Below are positions 9,474 to 19,075 of a stretch of 64,000 nucleotides of DNA, one piece after another. A program made the translations under genes and the position numbers. Within the stretch, counting starts at the first letter, position 1; each line of letters starts with the position of its first letter. The notes beneath the pieces were generated by a model that did no database searches, was not told the origin of the DNA, and saw only the letters and a program-made list of their open reading frames with translations. The stretch spans positions 248,001 to 312,000 of the forward strand of contig NZ_RXFS01000003.1 of assembly GCF_003952185.1 (NCBI RefSeq), written 5' to 3'. Origin of the DNA: Variovorax sp. 679. GTDB taxonomy: Bacteria; Pseudomonadota; Gammaproteobacteria; Burkholderiales; Burkholderiaceae_C.

Positions 9474-9869
9474 TCAGGGCTGTGCCTGTGCGCGAGCCTT
9501 GCTCGCGTCACCCTTGGGCGCTGGCAGGGGCGCACCGAGCCTTGCAGCGGCATCCCAGTTGGGCTGCTTCTGCGCAGCTTCCAGTTCGGCTACCACTTCG
9601 GCGCGCGACTTTGAGGCTCCGACCTTCGGCGTGCTCATCGATCCCCAGCGCAGCATGCTGGCCCCAGCAGGGGTTTTCTGCGCATCCGCGAGTTCAGCCG
9701 ATACCTGGGCCTGGGATTTGGCCTGTCCCGCTTCACCTGCGTGATAGACCACGCCGGCTTCGTTGGGCGCGAAGTGGGACGGGCCTTCCGCATAGGCCGC
9801 AAAGGGCGCGACGAATGCAGCGCCTGCACCAACGGCAAGCGCGAGCGAGAGGATTTGACGGTTCTTCAT
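9474..9869 (-). CDS. DUF4148 domain protein
   Basis: A 131-residue exported protein with a signal peptide (cleavage near AAYAEG) and the DUF4148 pattern: AGVVYH, then SRAEVVAELEAAQ-type repeats. It is the first gene leftward from the copR operator and diverges from copRS. A second DUF4148 gene at 16398 also follows an operator-like site. The role is unknown; position suggests copper-responsive expression. Confidence 0.85.
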   Translation of the reverse strand: MKNRQILSLALAVGAGAAFVAPFAAYAEGPSHFAPNEAGVVYHAGEAGQAKSQAQVSAELADAQKTPAGASMLRWGSMSTPKVGASKSRAEVVAELEAAQKQPNWDAAARLGAPLPAPKGDASKARAQAQP

Positions 9870-9944
9870 GATAGGTCTCCTTCAATGAATTGCTCGACTT
9901 CGCGAGCTGCACTGAACCCGTCGGCATCGACCACCGAGCCGGCG

Positions 9945-9966
9945 ATGCCAGTCAACTGGCTGGCAT
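9945..9966. repeat. 7-bp inverted repeat in the copR divergent promoter region
   Basis: ATGCCAG, 8 bases, CTGGCAT. It lies between the DUF4148 start and the ATTAC operator, so it may be a second regulatory site or an mRNA leader hairpin of the DUF4148 transcript. Seen directly; the function is not known. Confidence 0.4.
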
Positions 9967-10010
9967 GCAATGACTCTAGGAAGCCAGTCCGCCAATCAAC
10001 CGCCACTTGG

Positions 10011-10026
10011 ATTACAAAGAAGTAAT
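10011..10026. promoter_or_regulatory. cop-box-like CopR operator
   Basis: A perfect inverted repeat, ATTAC-AAAGAA-GTAAT, ending 34 bases before the copR start codon and inside the copR/DUF4148 divergent region. ATTAC-N6-GTAAT half-sites resemble known CopR/CusR-type binding boxes. The likely reading is copper-dependent activation of copRS and of the leftward cop operon. Confidence 0.6.
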
Positions 10027-10060
10027 GCACGCACGCGACCCCGCGCCATAGCATTCGACG

Positions 10061-10744
10061 ATGCGAATCCTGGTCATCGAAGACGAACACAAACTGGGCG
10101 ATTACCTCGTCAAGGGCCTGACCGAGAGCGGCTTCGTCGTTGATCTCGCACGGTCCGGCCTGGAGGGGCGCAGCCTCGCCTTGGACGGCGACTACGACCT
10201 GTTGGTGCTGGACGTGATGCTGCCGGGCATCGACGGTTTCGCCGTTCTGGAAGCCCTTCGAAAATCCAAGTCAATGCCTGTGCTGATGCTCACAGCCCGA
10301 GATGAAGTAGCGGACCGCGTGCGAGGACTCCAAAGCGGCGCGGACGACTACCTCGCCAAGCCGTTCGCGTTCTCCGAACTGCTTGCACGGATCCAGGCGT
10401 TGCTGCGGCGCGGCAAGCTCCATGAGGTGTCCAACTACACGCTCAAAGACCTGAACCTCGATGTCGTGGCGCGTAAGGCGACGCGCAACGGTCACCGCCT
10501 GGAGTTGACCGCCAAGGAGTTCGCGCTGCTGACGCTGCTCATGCGCCGCCAGGGCAATGTGCTGTCGCGCACCCAACTGGCGGAGCAGGTCTGGGACATT
10601 AATTTCGACAGTGATACGAACCTTGTGGAAGTGGCGATCCGGCGTCTGCGCAGCAAGATCGACGATCCTTTCGATGAGAAGCTGCTGCACACGGTGCGCG
10701 GCATGGGGTACGTGCTGGAGAGCCGGGAGGGCAGCGGATCGTGA
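10061..10744 (+). CDS. copR: heavy-metal response regulator CopR/CusR type
   Basis: A 227-residue OmpR-family regulator. The receiver domain covers about residues 1-115, with the acidic pair in [11 protein letters not shown], the phosphorylated Asp at D51 ([10 protein letters not shown]) and the conserved Lys in YLAKPF. A winged-helix DNA-binding domain follows (about 130-225, ending in VRGMGYVLE). It overlaps copS by 4 bases. It is expected to bind the box at 10011 and switch on copper genes. A degraded relative of its N terminus lies at 36593-36727. Confidence 0.95.
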   Translation: MRILVIEDEHKLGDYLVKGLTESGFVVDLARSGLEGRSLALDGDYDLLVLDVMLPGIDGFAVLEALRKSKSMPVLMLTARDEVADRVRGLQSGADDYLAKPFAFSELLARIQALLRRGKLHEVSNYTLKDLNLDVVARKATRNGHRLELTAKEFALLTLLMRRQGNVLSRTQLAEQVWDINFDSDTNLVEVAIRRLRSKIDDPFDEKLLHTVRGMGYVLESREGSGS

Positions 10745-12147
10745 ACCCCGCAGAAATAGTGCGCGGACCCGATACCTCAGCGACTCCTGCGGTTTTCAAA
10801 CCGGCGGCAACCGATGCTGCATCCGAGACCGAAACCACAGGCTCCATCCAGGCCGCCCTGTCTCGCTGGTTTGCGGCTCAGGCATTGATTGGCCTGAGCC
10901 TCGTCTGTGTGGCGATCTACGCCGTCACCGCGTGGAGCTTTCAGGTCAAACAAGCCAGCGAGTTCGAGCGACAGTCCGAACTGATCAAGCACCTGATTCA
11001 GGAGTCGCGCGACGACCCAGGGCGCGACGGGTTGCGCCACAAGCTGGACGACTTCTTTTCGACTCACGCAGAGATCAGTCTTGTCCTGCGTCGCGGCGAA
11101 GAGACTATCTACTCGACCAGGCCCACTCGGGCATCCGCGCGCTGGCTGTGGAAGCCGACAGAGGAGCACCAGGCGCAACCGGGTGAAGCTGCCATGCAGT
11201 TGCAACTGGGCATCGACATCCAAGAAGACACCCGGCTCCTGAGTCGGCTAGCCTGGACACTGGTCGGCGCCGTCGTGCTGGGCTCATTACTGATCGCGTT
11301 GACCGGGGCATTGCTTGTGCGCCGAGGCCTGAAACCTTTGAAGAAACTGATACTGCAGACCGCCGCCACGGGGCCCGCGCACCCGGGACTGCGCATCGAT
11401 CCCTCCCCGTATGCCGCCGAAATCACTCCCTGGGTCGTACAGTTCAACGCAGTGCTCGACCGGGCGGAGCAGGCCTATCAGCAGCTGGAATCGTTCAATG
11501 CGGACGTTGCGCATGAATTGCGCACGCCGCTGGCCAACCTGATCGGGATGGTGGAGGTCGAGTTGGCGCGGCCGAGGTCGATCGAGGAGTTGCGCGACGC
11601 ATTGCTTTCAGCACTGGAAGAAGCAAGGCGCGTCTCCGCGATCGTGATCGACATGCTCTTCCTGTCTCATGCGGACCGCGGCGCCGTCGCCCGCCGCTCG
11701 GCGCCGGTCAGCCTGGCCGACCAGGTGCGCACGGTGCTGGATTTCCACGAGGCCACGCTCGAAGACGTGGGGTTGAAGGTGCATGTCAGCGGCGATGCGC
11801 GCATCGGTGTCGACGCCGGTCTGGTGCGCCGGGCGCTGTCGAACCTGCTGAGCAACGCGAGCCGGTATGCGATGCCGGGCTCGACCATCGCGGTCGTGAT
11901 CGACACGCAGCCCGACGGCGTCTGGGTCAGGGTTGCCAACCGGGGCGAGCCGGTCGCAGCCGACGTGTTACCCAATCTTTTCAAACGCTTCTTCCGGGCG
12001 GAGCGTTCCCGCACCGACTCGTCAGAGCACCACGGGCTGGGCCTGGCGATCGTGGCCGCGATCGCGCGGATGCATGGAGGCCAGACCCGCGCCACCTCCC
12101 GATCCGGCGTCACCGAAATCAGCTTCTCCATGAAGCCCGAGGACTGA
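10741..12147 (+). CDS. copS: heavy-metal sensor histidine kinase CopS/CusS type
   Basis: A 468-residue inner-membrane sensor kinase starting at a GTG that overlaps the copR stop codon. There are two membrane segments (about residues 45-65 and 165-190) around a periplasmic sensing region, then HAMP. The phospho-accepting His is H258 in [10 protein letters not shown]. The ATPase domain has the N-box LLSNASRYA and the G-box HHGLGLAIV. Only about 100 residues sit in the periplasm, shorter than in some CusS proteins. Confidence 0.94.
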   Translation: MNPAEIVRGPDTSATPAVFKPAATDAASETETTGSIQAALSRWFAAQALIGLSLVCVAIYAVTAWSFQVKQASEFERQSELIKHLIQESRDDPGRDGLRHKLDDFFSTHAEISLVLRRGEETIYSTRPTRASARWLWKPTEEHQAQPGEAAMQLQLGIDIQEDTRLLSRLAWTLVGAVVLGSLLIALTGALLVRRGLKPLKKLILQTAATGPAHPGLRIDPSPYAAEITPWVVQFNAVLDRAEQAYQQLESFNADVAHELRTPLANLIGMVEVELARPRSIEELRDALLSALEEARRVSAIVIDMLFLSHADRGAVARRSAPVSLADQVRTVLDFHEATLEDVGLKVHVSGDARIGVDAGLVRRALSNLLSNASRYAMPGSTIAVVIDTQPDGVWVRVANRGEPVAADVLPNLFKRFFRAERSRTDSSEHHGLGLAIVAAIARMHGGQTRATSRSGVTEISFSMKPED

Positions 12148-12255
12148 ATCGCTCGGACTTCGGCCCCGATTACCGCGGAAAGCCCTGACGGCAGGAGAGG
12201 CGCGGCATGCTTCAATCGACGGATCGCGCCTCGCGCTTACCAACCGCCCGCCCCC

Positions 12256-13518
12256 ATGTCCATCGGTCTCGAAGTTCTCATCGGTCACTGGAAGACCGAT
12301 TCGCTGAGCACCTACAACTCATGGTTCCTGTGGGACGAGAGATTGAAGAACTTCCGCTCCATCCGCCGCGGTCTGGCGCAGGTGGTCAAGGACATTGACG
12401 CGGGGACCTTCGGCAGCGCATTTCGCGGCTCCTCGCTCGAGACTGTCGTGGGATCCGTGGCAGAGCAGCGCCAGATCTTCAAGGGGGCCGACCACGCGTT
12501 TCTCTGGAAGCCCAAGCTGCGCATTCCCGACATCTACGAGAACGCCGCCAACCAGCGCGCGTTCGCCCGGCTGCTGCATGCGTGCGACTGTTGCGACAGC
12601 GCCGAGGAGGTGGTCGAAGCCATCCGCCGCATCGACGCGCACCAGATCAAGGGGCTGGGCCCGGCCGTGGCGAACCTGCTGTACTTCGTTCATCCCACGA
12701 TCGTGATGCCGTTCAACACCGCGATCGTCAAAGGCTACAACGCCGTCACGGGCAGCAATGTCAAGCTCGGAAAGTGGGATCACTACCTATCGATGCGCGA
12801 AGGCTGCCTTCGCCTGAACACGCAGCACCGCCGGTTGCTGTCCAACGACATGGGCGCCTTGGCAGGCCTCCTCTTCGACATCGGCTCGGGCCGCTATACG
12901 GCGCCGCCGCGCAGCGACGACGTGGCAGCTGTCCGGGGCTGGGAGGCTGATCTCGAGAAAGTGCGTGAGGAATCGGCCGCCGCACACAAGCGCTGGATCG
13001 CCGAGCGCGAGAGCGACGCAACCCACACCGAGATCCAGGGATGGCTGCGCGACCTGGGCAAGTCACTCGGTTACGGCGTCTGGATCGCCTCCAACGACCA
13101 GGGCCGCAGCTATGCAGGCGGGCGGCTCGGCGACGGCTGCCTGACGCAGTTGCCTTCGGGTGCCCAACCCGGTCTGGACTCGGTTCGCCTGATCGACGTG
13201 ATCTGGGTGGAGGCCGACGGCTCCAAGATCGCCGCAGCCTTCGAGGTGGAGCACTCGACCTCCATCTACTCGGGCATCGTGCGAATGCTCGATCTCGCAC
13301 TAGGGACCGAACTGGGTGCCGGAGTGTCGATGTTCCTGGTCGCGCCCGACGCGCGGCGCGACGATGTACGGCTTCAACTGCGTCGCCCTGCGTTCTCGCG
13401 TGTCGCCGAACTCGGCATCCGCTATCTTCCCTACAGCGAACTCGGGACGCATCGCGAAGCGATCGGACGGTTCGGGTCGGGCTTGAAGCCATTGAGTGAG
13501 ATCTCTCACTTGCTGTAA
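12256..13518 (+). CDS. putative nuclease: HhH-like plus restriction-endonuclease-like protein
   Basis: A 420-residue protein with no leader or membrane segment. The N-terminal half contains a helix-hairpin-helix-like stretch (HQIKGLGPAVANLL, near residue 132, followed by MPFNTAIVKGYNA) that recalls HhH-GPD DNA-binding folds. The C-terminal half has IDVIWVEADG and then AAFEVEHSTSIYSGIVRM (about residues 313-342). This is a D...ExE arrangement like that of restriction-endonuclease-like domains, although the usual lysine is absent. It is followed after 48 bases by an SMC-like ATPase gene on the same strand. I infer a DNA-acting effector of a two-gene defence cassette; no exact family is recognised. 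Confidence 0.6.
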   Translation: MSIGLEVLIGHWKTDSLSTYNSWFLWDERLKNFRSIRRGLAQVVKDIDAGTFGSAFRGSSLETVVGSVAEQRQIFKGADHAFLWKPKLRIPDIYENAANQRAFARLLHACDCCDSAEEVVEAIRRIDAHQIKGLGPAVANLLYFVHPTIVMPFNTAIVKGYNAVTGSNVKLGKWDHYLSMREGCLRLNTQHRRLLSNDMGALAGLLFDIGSGRYTAPPRSDDVAAVRGWEADLEKVREESAAAHKRWIAERESDATHTEIQGWLRDLGKSLGYGVWIASNDQGRSYAGGRLGDGCLTQLPSGAQPGLDSVRLIDVIWVEADGSKIAAAFEVEHSTSIYSGIVRMLDLALGTELGAGVSMFLVAPDARRDDVRLQLRRPAFSRVAELGIRYLPYSELGTHREAIGRFGSGLKPLSEISHLL

Positions 13519-13566
13519 TCCAGATTCCTGCTTGCGAGCGGTGCCTACTTTCAAGAGGGGGAGAGC

Positions 13567-16236
13567 ATGTCTTCAGCAAAGCGAGACTTCGAGCAATTCG
13601 TCCAATGGCTGCATGGGCAACCCCTGGGTATCGCCGGTGACGTGAAACGTCTGGCGCACTTGGTACTCGCCAATTTCGACGCCGTTGCACGCACCTCGAC
13701 CCGTCAATCGCAGAGAGCGGGCCTCCTTGCAGACCTCTGTCGTCGCGATCTTGCAGATTCTCCAACCGACATCCCAGAGATCGCTGCCAACGCGGCGGCA
13801 CAGGACTGGGCGTGGACGCGACTGAATCGATTGCGTGTGGGCCCCTTCAGGGGCTTTCGCCAAGCCGAGGAATTTGATCTCAGCAAGCGCGTCACGCTGA
13901 TGTATGGCCCGAATGGAAGCGGCAAGAGCAGCTTCTGCGAAGCACTGGAATATGCGCTGCTTGGCAGCGTTGATGAGGCGCAGGCGACACGCCTCGAAAC
14001 CGACGCGTATCTGGCGAATGTGCACGAGCGCCGCTTCGTCGCTCCTGTGCTCAGCGCAACGGACGCACGCGGCGAAGCGGTGAACCTGAGGCCCAACCAG
14101 GATGCGCACCGCTTTCTCTTCGTGGAAAAGAACAGAATCGATGCATTTTCTCGATTGGCATCCCGCGCGCCTGCCGAGCGCTCCGCGTTGATTGCCACGC
14201 TTTTCGGCATGGACCAGTTCAACGACTTCGTGGGGAATTTCAATGATTCCATGGATGCGAAGTTGAAGCTGGTGTCTGTCAAGCAGCGGCAACTGATGAC
14301 CGCACGGGCGGGCCTAGCCCAAGACCAGCAGACTCTGGAACGAGAAAAGGAGACGGTCGCTACGCTGGACCTTGAAGACGCCGCCTTGGCCGCCGAGTTG
14401 CAGCCAAATCTGGCCTTCGAGGCCATGCAGACCTATATCGGTACGGAACAGGCCCCCGGAAGGTTGCAGGAGCTTTCGGCGCTGATCGACAGGGTCCAAC
14501 CGGCGATGGTGAACGTATCGCGCGCGGACGTCAGCCGTCAGTTGGCTGAAGCGACAGAAGAACAGACTGGACTCAATGCCCGCGAGGAAGAGTTGCGCGG
14601 CAAGGGCGATCAGATCTCCTTCCAGGAGCTCTACACCGCGGTCTCGAAATTGCGCAAGGCCGACAGCGCGACATGCCCTGCGTGCGACACGCCGCTGACG
14701 CAGGTGACTCGTGATCCGTTCGCCAAAGCGATCGACGGTCTCGCTCAACTTCGCGAGCTCGCGGAACTGCAAAACGCGCGGGATGCCGCGCGCACAACGC
14801 GCGACGCAGCCTCTACAGCGCTGCGCGAGGTGGTCGACAGGCTGCTGGGATTCGAGCATGCGGAAATGGGTGGTGCAGCACCCGCCCGGGTTCCCCTGCA
14901 AATCCAGATCGCCAGCCCTTGGTGGACGACGCTGCAGGAACCCGTCGATGGCGGCGCAACCCAATTCGAAAGGCTCTGCGCAGCAGCGGACCGCGCGGCG
15001 TTGCGCGACGCCGAGACGAGGACCGCCACGAATGAGCGCGCTCAGCGAATCCGCGAGCGAGACACGCTGCAAGGCCTGAAGGAACGTGCCGTGGCCCAAG
15101 TTTCCAAGCGGCAACAGCTTGCGCTCCTGGTCGACGCGGCACGCGCTCGCGTGGCTGCATTCGACGAGCAGAACGCGGCGCTTATCGAGCAAGCAGAGGC
15201 GGAAAAAATCGAGATCGAACTCGACATGCGCATTGGCGTAGCGTACGACGCATTTCTTCCGTTGCTCAGGCAGTACCGTGACGGCCTGCCGGCGCAACTG
15301 ATGGCCGGGCTGAATGAATCGGCGATGGCGCTCTACAACGATTTCAACCGGCAGGACCGGAACGAGGACAAGCTTGCCGCGCTTTTTCTACCGACCTCGA
15401 ACGCCATGCGCATTCAGGTTGCCTTCCAAGCCAGTCCCGAGCGACGGCACGACGCGTTGCAGGTGCTCAGCGAAGGGCACATTCGGTGCCTCGGCTTGGC
15501 CGTAGTGCTAGCCAAAGCGATTGCTATTGGCGCACCGCTGATCGTCTTCGACGATGCGATCAACGCGATCGACACCGAGCACCGTCAAGGCATTCGGGAA
15601 ACCATCTTCGATGCGCAACGGTTCGCCGGCACGCAACTCATCGTGACCTGTCACAGCCAAGAGTTCATCAAGGACATTCAGAATCACTTGCTACCGGCTC
15701 AGCGCAACGACCTGCAAGTGTATGGAATCCGTCCTCACCGAGGCGACTACCACCCGGTGATCCATGCCGATCCGCAGATTCGCAGCTATCTGGTGGAAGC
15801 TCGAGCGGCGATCAACGGGATGAACGATCGGGGCGCTCTTGCTTCTTCGCGCCAGGCGTTGGAAATGCTCAGCGGCAGAGTCTGGAAATGGTTGATCAGC
15901 CACGACCATGGCAATCTGTCGATTTCCATGCGTCGACCGGGCGCGGAGCCAGAACTTCGGAACTTGTGCGACCAGCTTCTCAGCAAATCCAGGGCGGCCG
16001 GATTCGCACATCAGGATAAGACGGAGGTGATCGCGTGCCTTCAGACCCTCCTTGCCGCCAATGCTCACGTCTGGACCTACCTGAACAAGGGCACTCACGA
16101 GGAAGAAGATCGCGAAGACTTTGAGCCCGGGGTTGTCGAGTTGGTGGTCAGCACGCTCGAGCGTCTCGATGCGCTCGTGCTGGGAAGAGCCGTGGCGGTC
16201 CAGCCCGTGCCCGCCGAACCTGCCATCGGCGCCTGA
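13567..16236 (+). CDS. Rad50/SMC-like ATPase with zinc-hook CxxC
   Basis: An 889-residue ABC-type ATPase. Walker A is GPNGSGKSS at residues 114-122. Two moderate coiled-coil arms surround a CPACDTPL zinc-hook-like motif (Cys 370 and 373). The signature-like LSEGH lies near 633, and Walker B is VFDDAINAID near 660-669. A further 160 residues follow the ATPase head. The arms are much shorter than in true SMC or Rad50. Such proteins act as sensors in several two-gene phage-defence systems (Gabija, Septu and Lamassu families use related ATPases), but the partner here is different. The pair sits between copS and a copper-related gene, as if inserted into a metal cluster. Confidence 0.75.
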   Translation: MSSAKRDFEQFVQWLHGQPLGIAGDVKRLAHLVLANFDAVARTSTRQSQRAGLLADLCRRDLADSPTDIPEIAANAAAQDWAWTRLNRLRVGPFRGFRQAEEFDLSKRVTLMYGPNGSGKSSFCEALEYALLGSVDEAQATRLETDAYLANVHERRFVAPVLSATDARGEAVNLRPNQDAHRFLFVEKNRIDAFSRLASRAPAERSALIATLFGMDQFNDFVGNFNDSMDAKLKLVSVKQRQLMTARAGLAQDQQTLEREKETVATLDLEDAALAAELQPNLAFEAMQTYIGTEQAPGRLQELSALIDRVQPAMVNVSRADVSRQLAEATEEQTGLNAREEELRGKGDQISFQELYTAVSKLRKADSATCPACDTPLTQVTRDPFAKAIDGLAQLRELAELQNARDAARTTRDAASTALREVVDRLLGFEHAEMGGAAPARVPLQIQIASPWWTTLQEPVDGGATQFERLCAAADRAALRDAETRTATNERAQRIRERDTLQGLKERAVAQVSKRQQLALLVDAARARVAAFDEQNAALIEQAEAEKIEIELDMRIGVAYDAFLPLLRQYRDGLPAQLMAGLNESAMALYNDFNRQDRNEDKLAALFLPTSNAMRIQVAFQASPERRHDALQVLSEGHIRCLGLAVVLAKAIAIGAPLIVFDDAINAIDTEHRQGIRETIFDAQRFAGTQLIVTCHSQEFIKDIQNHLLPAQRNDLQVYGIRPHRGDYHPVIHADPQIRSYLVEARAAINGMNDRGALASSRQALEMLSGRVWKWLISHDHGNLSISMRRPGAEPELRNLCDQLLSKSRAAGFAHQDKTEVIACLQTLLAANAHVWTYLNKGTHEEEDREDFEPGVVELVVSTLERLDALVLGRAVAVQPVPAEPAIGA

Positions 16237-16265
16237 AAGCGGTGTCGATTCAACGCACCCTGCGG

Positions 16266-16281
16266 ATGACATAACTGTAAT
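16266..16281. promoter_or_regulatory. second cop-box-like site
   Basis: ATGAC-ATAACT-GTAAT matches the inverse arrangement of the box at 10011 in nine of ten arm positions. It lies 116 bases upstream of the second DUF4148 gene, which suggests that this gene is also in the CopR regulon. No footprint data are available. Confidence 0.45.
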
Positions 16282-16397
16282 CTGCGTGTGCGGCAACCTG
16301 CGGACCTGCGGCCTAGAGTGGATGCATCGGAAAGAGACAAGTCACAGAACTGTTCATTTCCGGAAATGCCAACCCTCTCATTGCCAAAGGATCGAAC

Positions 16398-16847
16398 ATG
16401 AAGACTTCCCTCAAGACCTCCTTGACGCTGGCCGCACTGCTCGGCGCAATCGCCGGCCCCGCATTGGCCGGCAACTATGCCGAAGGCGATCCTCGCCCGG
16501 TGCCTCTGACGTCGAGTACCAGCCGTGCAGCAGTGGCCTCGGATACGCAGCGCTGGCTGCAGGGTTCGCTGGATCAGGGCTACCCCGAGGGCAACCCGCG
16601 TGCCGTCGTGAGCGTGTCGTCCAACACCCGTGCGACGGTCCAGGCGGACACTCTGGCCTGGATGCGGTCGGGTCTGGCTGCGGCCACGAACGGCGAAGCG
16701 GGCGCAGACACGACCCGCCCCGCCTACCGGCAAGCCGCTGCCGAGTACGCGCGCCTGCGCGGTGAGCAGCCGGAATTCGGCACGCCGGTAGAGCGCCTCA
16801 CCCAGCAGGGCCAACTGCCGGGCGCCCCGGCGACGGTTCGCCGCTGA
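16398..16847 (+). CDS. DUF4148-like exported protein
   Basis: A 149-residue product with a signal peptide (cleavage near ALAGN). It contains two repeats of the pattern NYAEGDPRPV...DTQRWLQ and GYPEGNPRAV...DTLAWM, then RPAYRQAAAEYARLRG. It resembles, but is not close to, the DUF4148 protein at 9474. An operator-like site lies upstream and an intrinsic terminator downstream, so it looks monocistronic. Function unknown; copper induction is plausible. Confidence 0.7.
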   Translation: MKTSLKTSLTLAALLGAIAGPALAGNYAEGDPRPVPLTSSTSRAAVASDTQRWLQGSLDQGYPEGNPRAVVSVSSNTRATVQADTLAWMRSGLAAATNGEAGADTTRPAYRQAAAEYARLRGEQPEFGTPVERLTQQGQLPGAPATVRR

Positions 16848-16922
16848 TCTTGGGGGCTGCCCGACACTGCAGGCGACGGGCTGCCGGAGATTTGAGCGTC
16901 GACCACGACGCTCGTGCCCGCC

Positions 16923-16959
16923 GCAAGCCGTGCATGTCGACGCGGCTTGCCCCTTTTTT
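16923..16959 (+). terminator. intrinsic terminator
   Basis: An 8-bp perfect stem, GCAAGCCG / CGGCTTGC, with a 12-base loop, followed by CCC and six T. It lies about 75 bases after the DUF4148 stop codon and separates that gene from the cus cluster. The rest of 16848-17123 shows no gene. Confidence 0.85.
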
Positions 16960-17123
16960 GGGCGACGGGCCTAGAATTCGTGGAACCACTTCGCGAGCAC
17001 TGACTCCATCAGCAGCATTACACGCGTTCTCTCCATGGCCATCACCGCACCCCCCCTCACACGGCTCGCCAGCGCACCCTGCGTTGGGCGTGTGCTCGTG
17101 CTGGCGTTGCCAGGGGTGCAGCG

Positions 17124-17573
17124 ATGACGCGCGGACTCGTGCGCATGGTGGCCCGCGGCCTGATCGGCATGTTGCTGTTCGCGCAGTTGGCGATCGCCGC
17201 CTACGCCTGCCCCGCGTTGTCCGCGGGTCTGGCGGGTGGCTCGTCCTCCGAGATGTCCATGCCGATGGCGCAGGATGCTGCTGCACAGGAGGGCACTCGC
17301 AGCTCCGCCATGCAAGGGTCGCCTTGTGCAGACACGGTCGGCGCGACGGATACGGGCTCCAGCAACCTGTGTGCCGAGCACTGCAAGTACGGACAGCAAA
17401 GCGACCATGCGTCCACGCTGACGGTCCCCGCGGTGTTGCTGTCGGCCCTTTACCCGATGACTCCCTGGGTGCCTGAGACGGCCCCCCCACCGCGCCCCGC
17501 GGCGGCTTCCCTGAGTGCATTGGTTGCGGCATCGCCGCCGCACGCCATCCTGCACTGCGTCTACCGAACTTGA
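17124..17573 (+). CDS. Cys/His-containing exported protein upstream of cusC
   Basis: A 149-residue product with an N-terminal hydrophobic segment (about residues 8-28), a Met-rich patch (EMSMPMAQD), LCAEHCKYG and an almost terminal HAILHCVYR. A second weak hydrophobic segment lies around 100-115. This layout is shared with the small protein after cusA (23929), which also ends in VRILYCRW. It is probably a DUF2946/CopL-like periplasmic metal-binding accessory of the copper efflux operon. Confidence 0.6.
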   Translation: MTRGLVRMVARGLIGMLLFAQLAIAAYACPALSAGLAGGSSSEMSMPMAQDAAAQEGTRSSAMQGSPCADTVGATDTGSSNLCAEHCKYGQQSDHASTLTVPAVLLSALYPMTPWVPETAPPPRPAAASLSALVAASPPHAILHCVYRT

Positions 17574-17710
17574 TCGCCTGACCGACCTTGCGCCGACGGC
17601 CTGTTGTAGGCTGGTTTGGCGCATCGGTCGCGCCTTGCCGTGTTCGTCGAGCTGTGCTCGGCGCGCCGGCGTGGCCCGACAACCTACCCGCAGGTTCGTC
17701 AGGAGATTCC

Positions 17711-19075
17711 ATGTTCACCTTTTCTTTTCCGGCTGCGTTGATCGCTCGATCAGCTCGCCCCCCCTTTCGCCCTGCTTGTCTCTGGGCTGTAGCGCTGGCG
17801 CTGAGCGCGAGTGCTTTCGGCCCGAGCGCCCACGCACAACAGACGCTTTCTCTCGACGCAGCGCTGCGGCTCGCCGAGGAGCGTTCGCGCCAGCTCGTCG
17901 CCCAGGACTCGGCCGCCGGTGCCGCACGCGCCATGGCTGTGGCCGCCGGGCAACTGCCCGACCCCGTATTGAAGGCCGGCATCAGCAACCTGCCAGTCAA
18001 CGGCAGCGATCGTTTCAGCCTCACACGCGATTTCATGACAATGCGCTCGATCGGGGTGATGCAGGAGTTCACCCGTTCCGACAAGCGCCAGGCCCGCGCG
18101 GCGCGCTTTGACCGCGAAGCCGAGGTCGCCGAAGCAGGCCGCGCCGTTGCCTTGGCCAACCTGCGCCGTGACACCGCGACCGCCTGGCTCGATCGCTACT
18201 ACCAGGGGCGGATGCGAGACCTGCTGCAGACGCAACGTGCCGAGCTGAACCTGCAGATCGAGGGCGCCGACGCTGCTTACCGTGGCGGTCGTGGCACGCA
18301 GGCCGATGTGTTCACGGCGCGCTCCGCATTGGCACAACTGGACGACCGCATCCTCGGGCAGGAGCGCCAGATCGCCACGGCCCAGACGCGTCTGGCGCGC
18401 TGGGTCGGGCTGGGCACGTCTCAGCCCTCGACCACGCTCCCGGATCTGGGCGCCGTCCGCCTGGACGCCCGCAATCTGGAGGCCCAGATCGGTGAGCATC
18501 CGCAGATCGCACTGATGGCGCGGCAGGAAGCCGTGGCACGTGCGGAAGCCGACATCGCGCAAAGCAACAAGCGCTCGGACTGGAGCGTCGAGCTGATGTA
18601 CAACCAGCGCGGCCCGGCGTACTCGAACATGGTCTCGCTGAACGTGTCGATCCCGCTGCAGTGGGACCAGAAGAATCGTCAGGAGCGGGAGCTCGCGGCC
18701 AAGCTGGCAACGGTCGAGCAACTGCAGGCCCAACGCGAGGAGACGACGAGAGAGAGTACAGCCGAGGCGCTCTCGTGGCTGCAGCAATGGCAGAGCAATC
18801 GAAAGCGGCTGGCGCTGTACGACAGCTCGGTCATCCCGCTCGCCGCCGAACGCACGAAAGCGGTGCTGGCTGCGTACCGCGGCGGCGTGGGCACCTTGAG
18901 CGCCGCGCTCGAGGCGCGACGCATGGAGATCGACACGCGGATGGAACGCCTGCGCCTCGAGATGGAAACCGCCGCCCTATGGGCCCAACTCGAATTCCTG
19001 ATTCCCGCCGGCCACCCGGCACTCGCCGCCGGCGCGTCGACAACGGCCGTGGACGCCAAGGAGCCACAACAATGA
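17711..19075 (+). CDS. cusC: CusC-type outer-membrane efflux protein
   Basis: A 454-residue TolC-family channel. It has a signal peptide ending near SAHAQQ and the two-repeat OMF coiled-coil pattern, with LSLDAALRLAEERS at the start. The start at 17711 has AGGAGA 5 bases upstream; the longer frame from 17588 has no leader. The stop codon overlaps the next start (ATGA). It forms the outer part of the Cu/Ag efflux complex with the two genes that follow. Confidence 0.92.
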   Translation: MFTFSFPAALIARSARPPFRPACLWAVALALSASAFGPSAHAQQTLSLDAALRLAEERSRQLVAQDSAAGAARAMAVAAGQLPDPVLKAGISNLPVNGSDRFSLTRDFMTMRSIGVMQEFTRSDKRQARAARFDREAEVAEAGRAVALANLRRDTATAWLDRYYQGRMRDLLQTQRAELNLQIEGADAAYRGGRGTQADVFTARSALAQLDDRILGQERQIATAQTRLARWVGLGTSQPSTTLPDLGAVRLDARNLEAQIGEHPQIALMARQEAVARAEADIAQSNKRSDWSVELMYNQRGPAYSNMVSLNVSIPLQWDQKNRQERELAAKLATVEQLQAQREETTRESTAEALSWLQQWQSNRKRLALYDSSVIPLAAERTKAVLAAYRGGVGTLSAALEARRMEIDTRMERLRLEMETAALWAQLEFLIPAGHPALAAGASTTAVDAKEPQQ

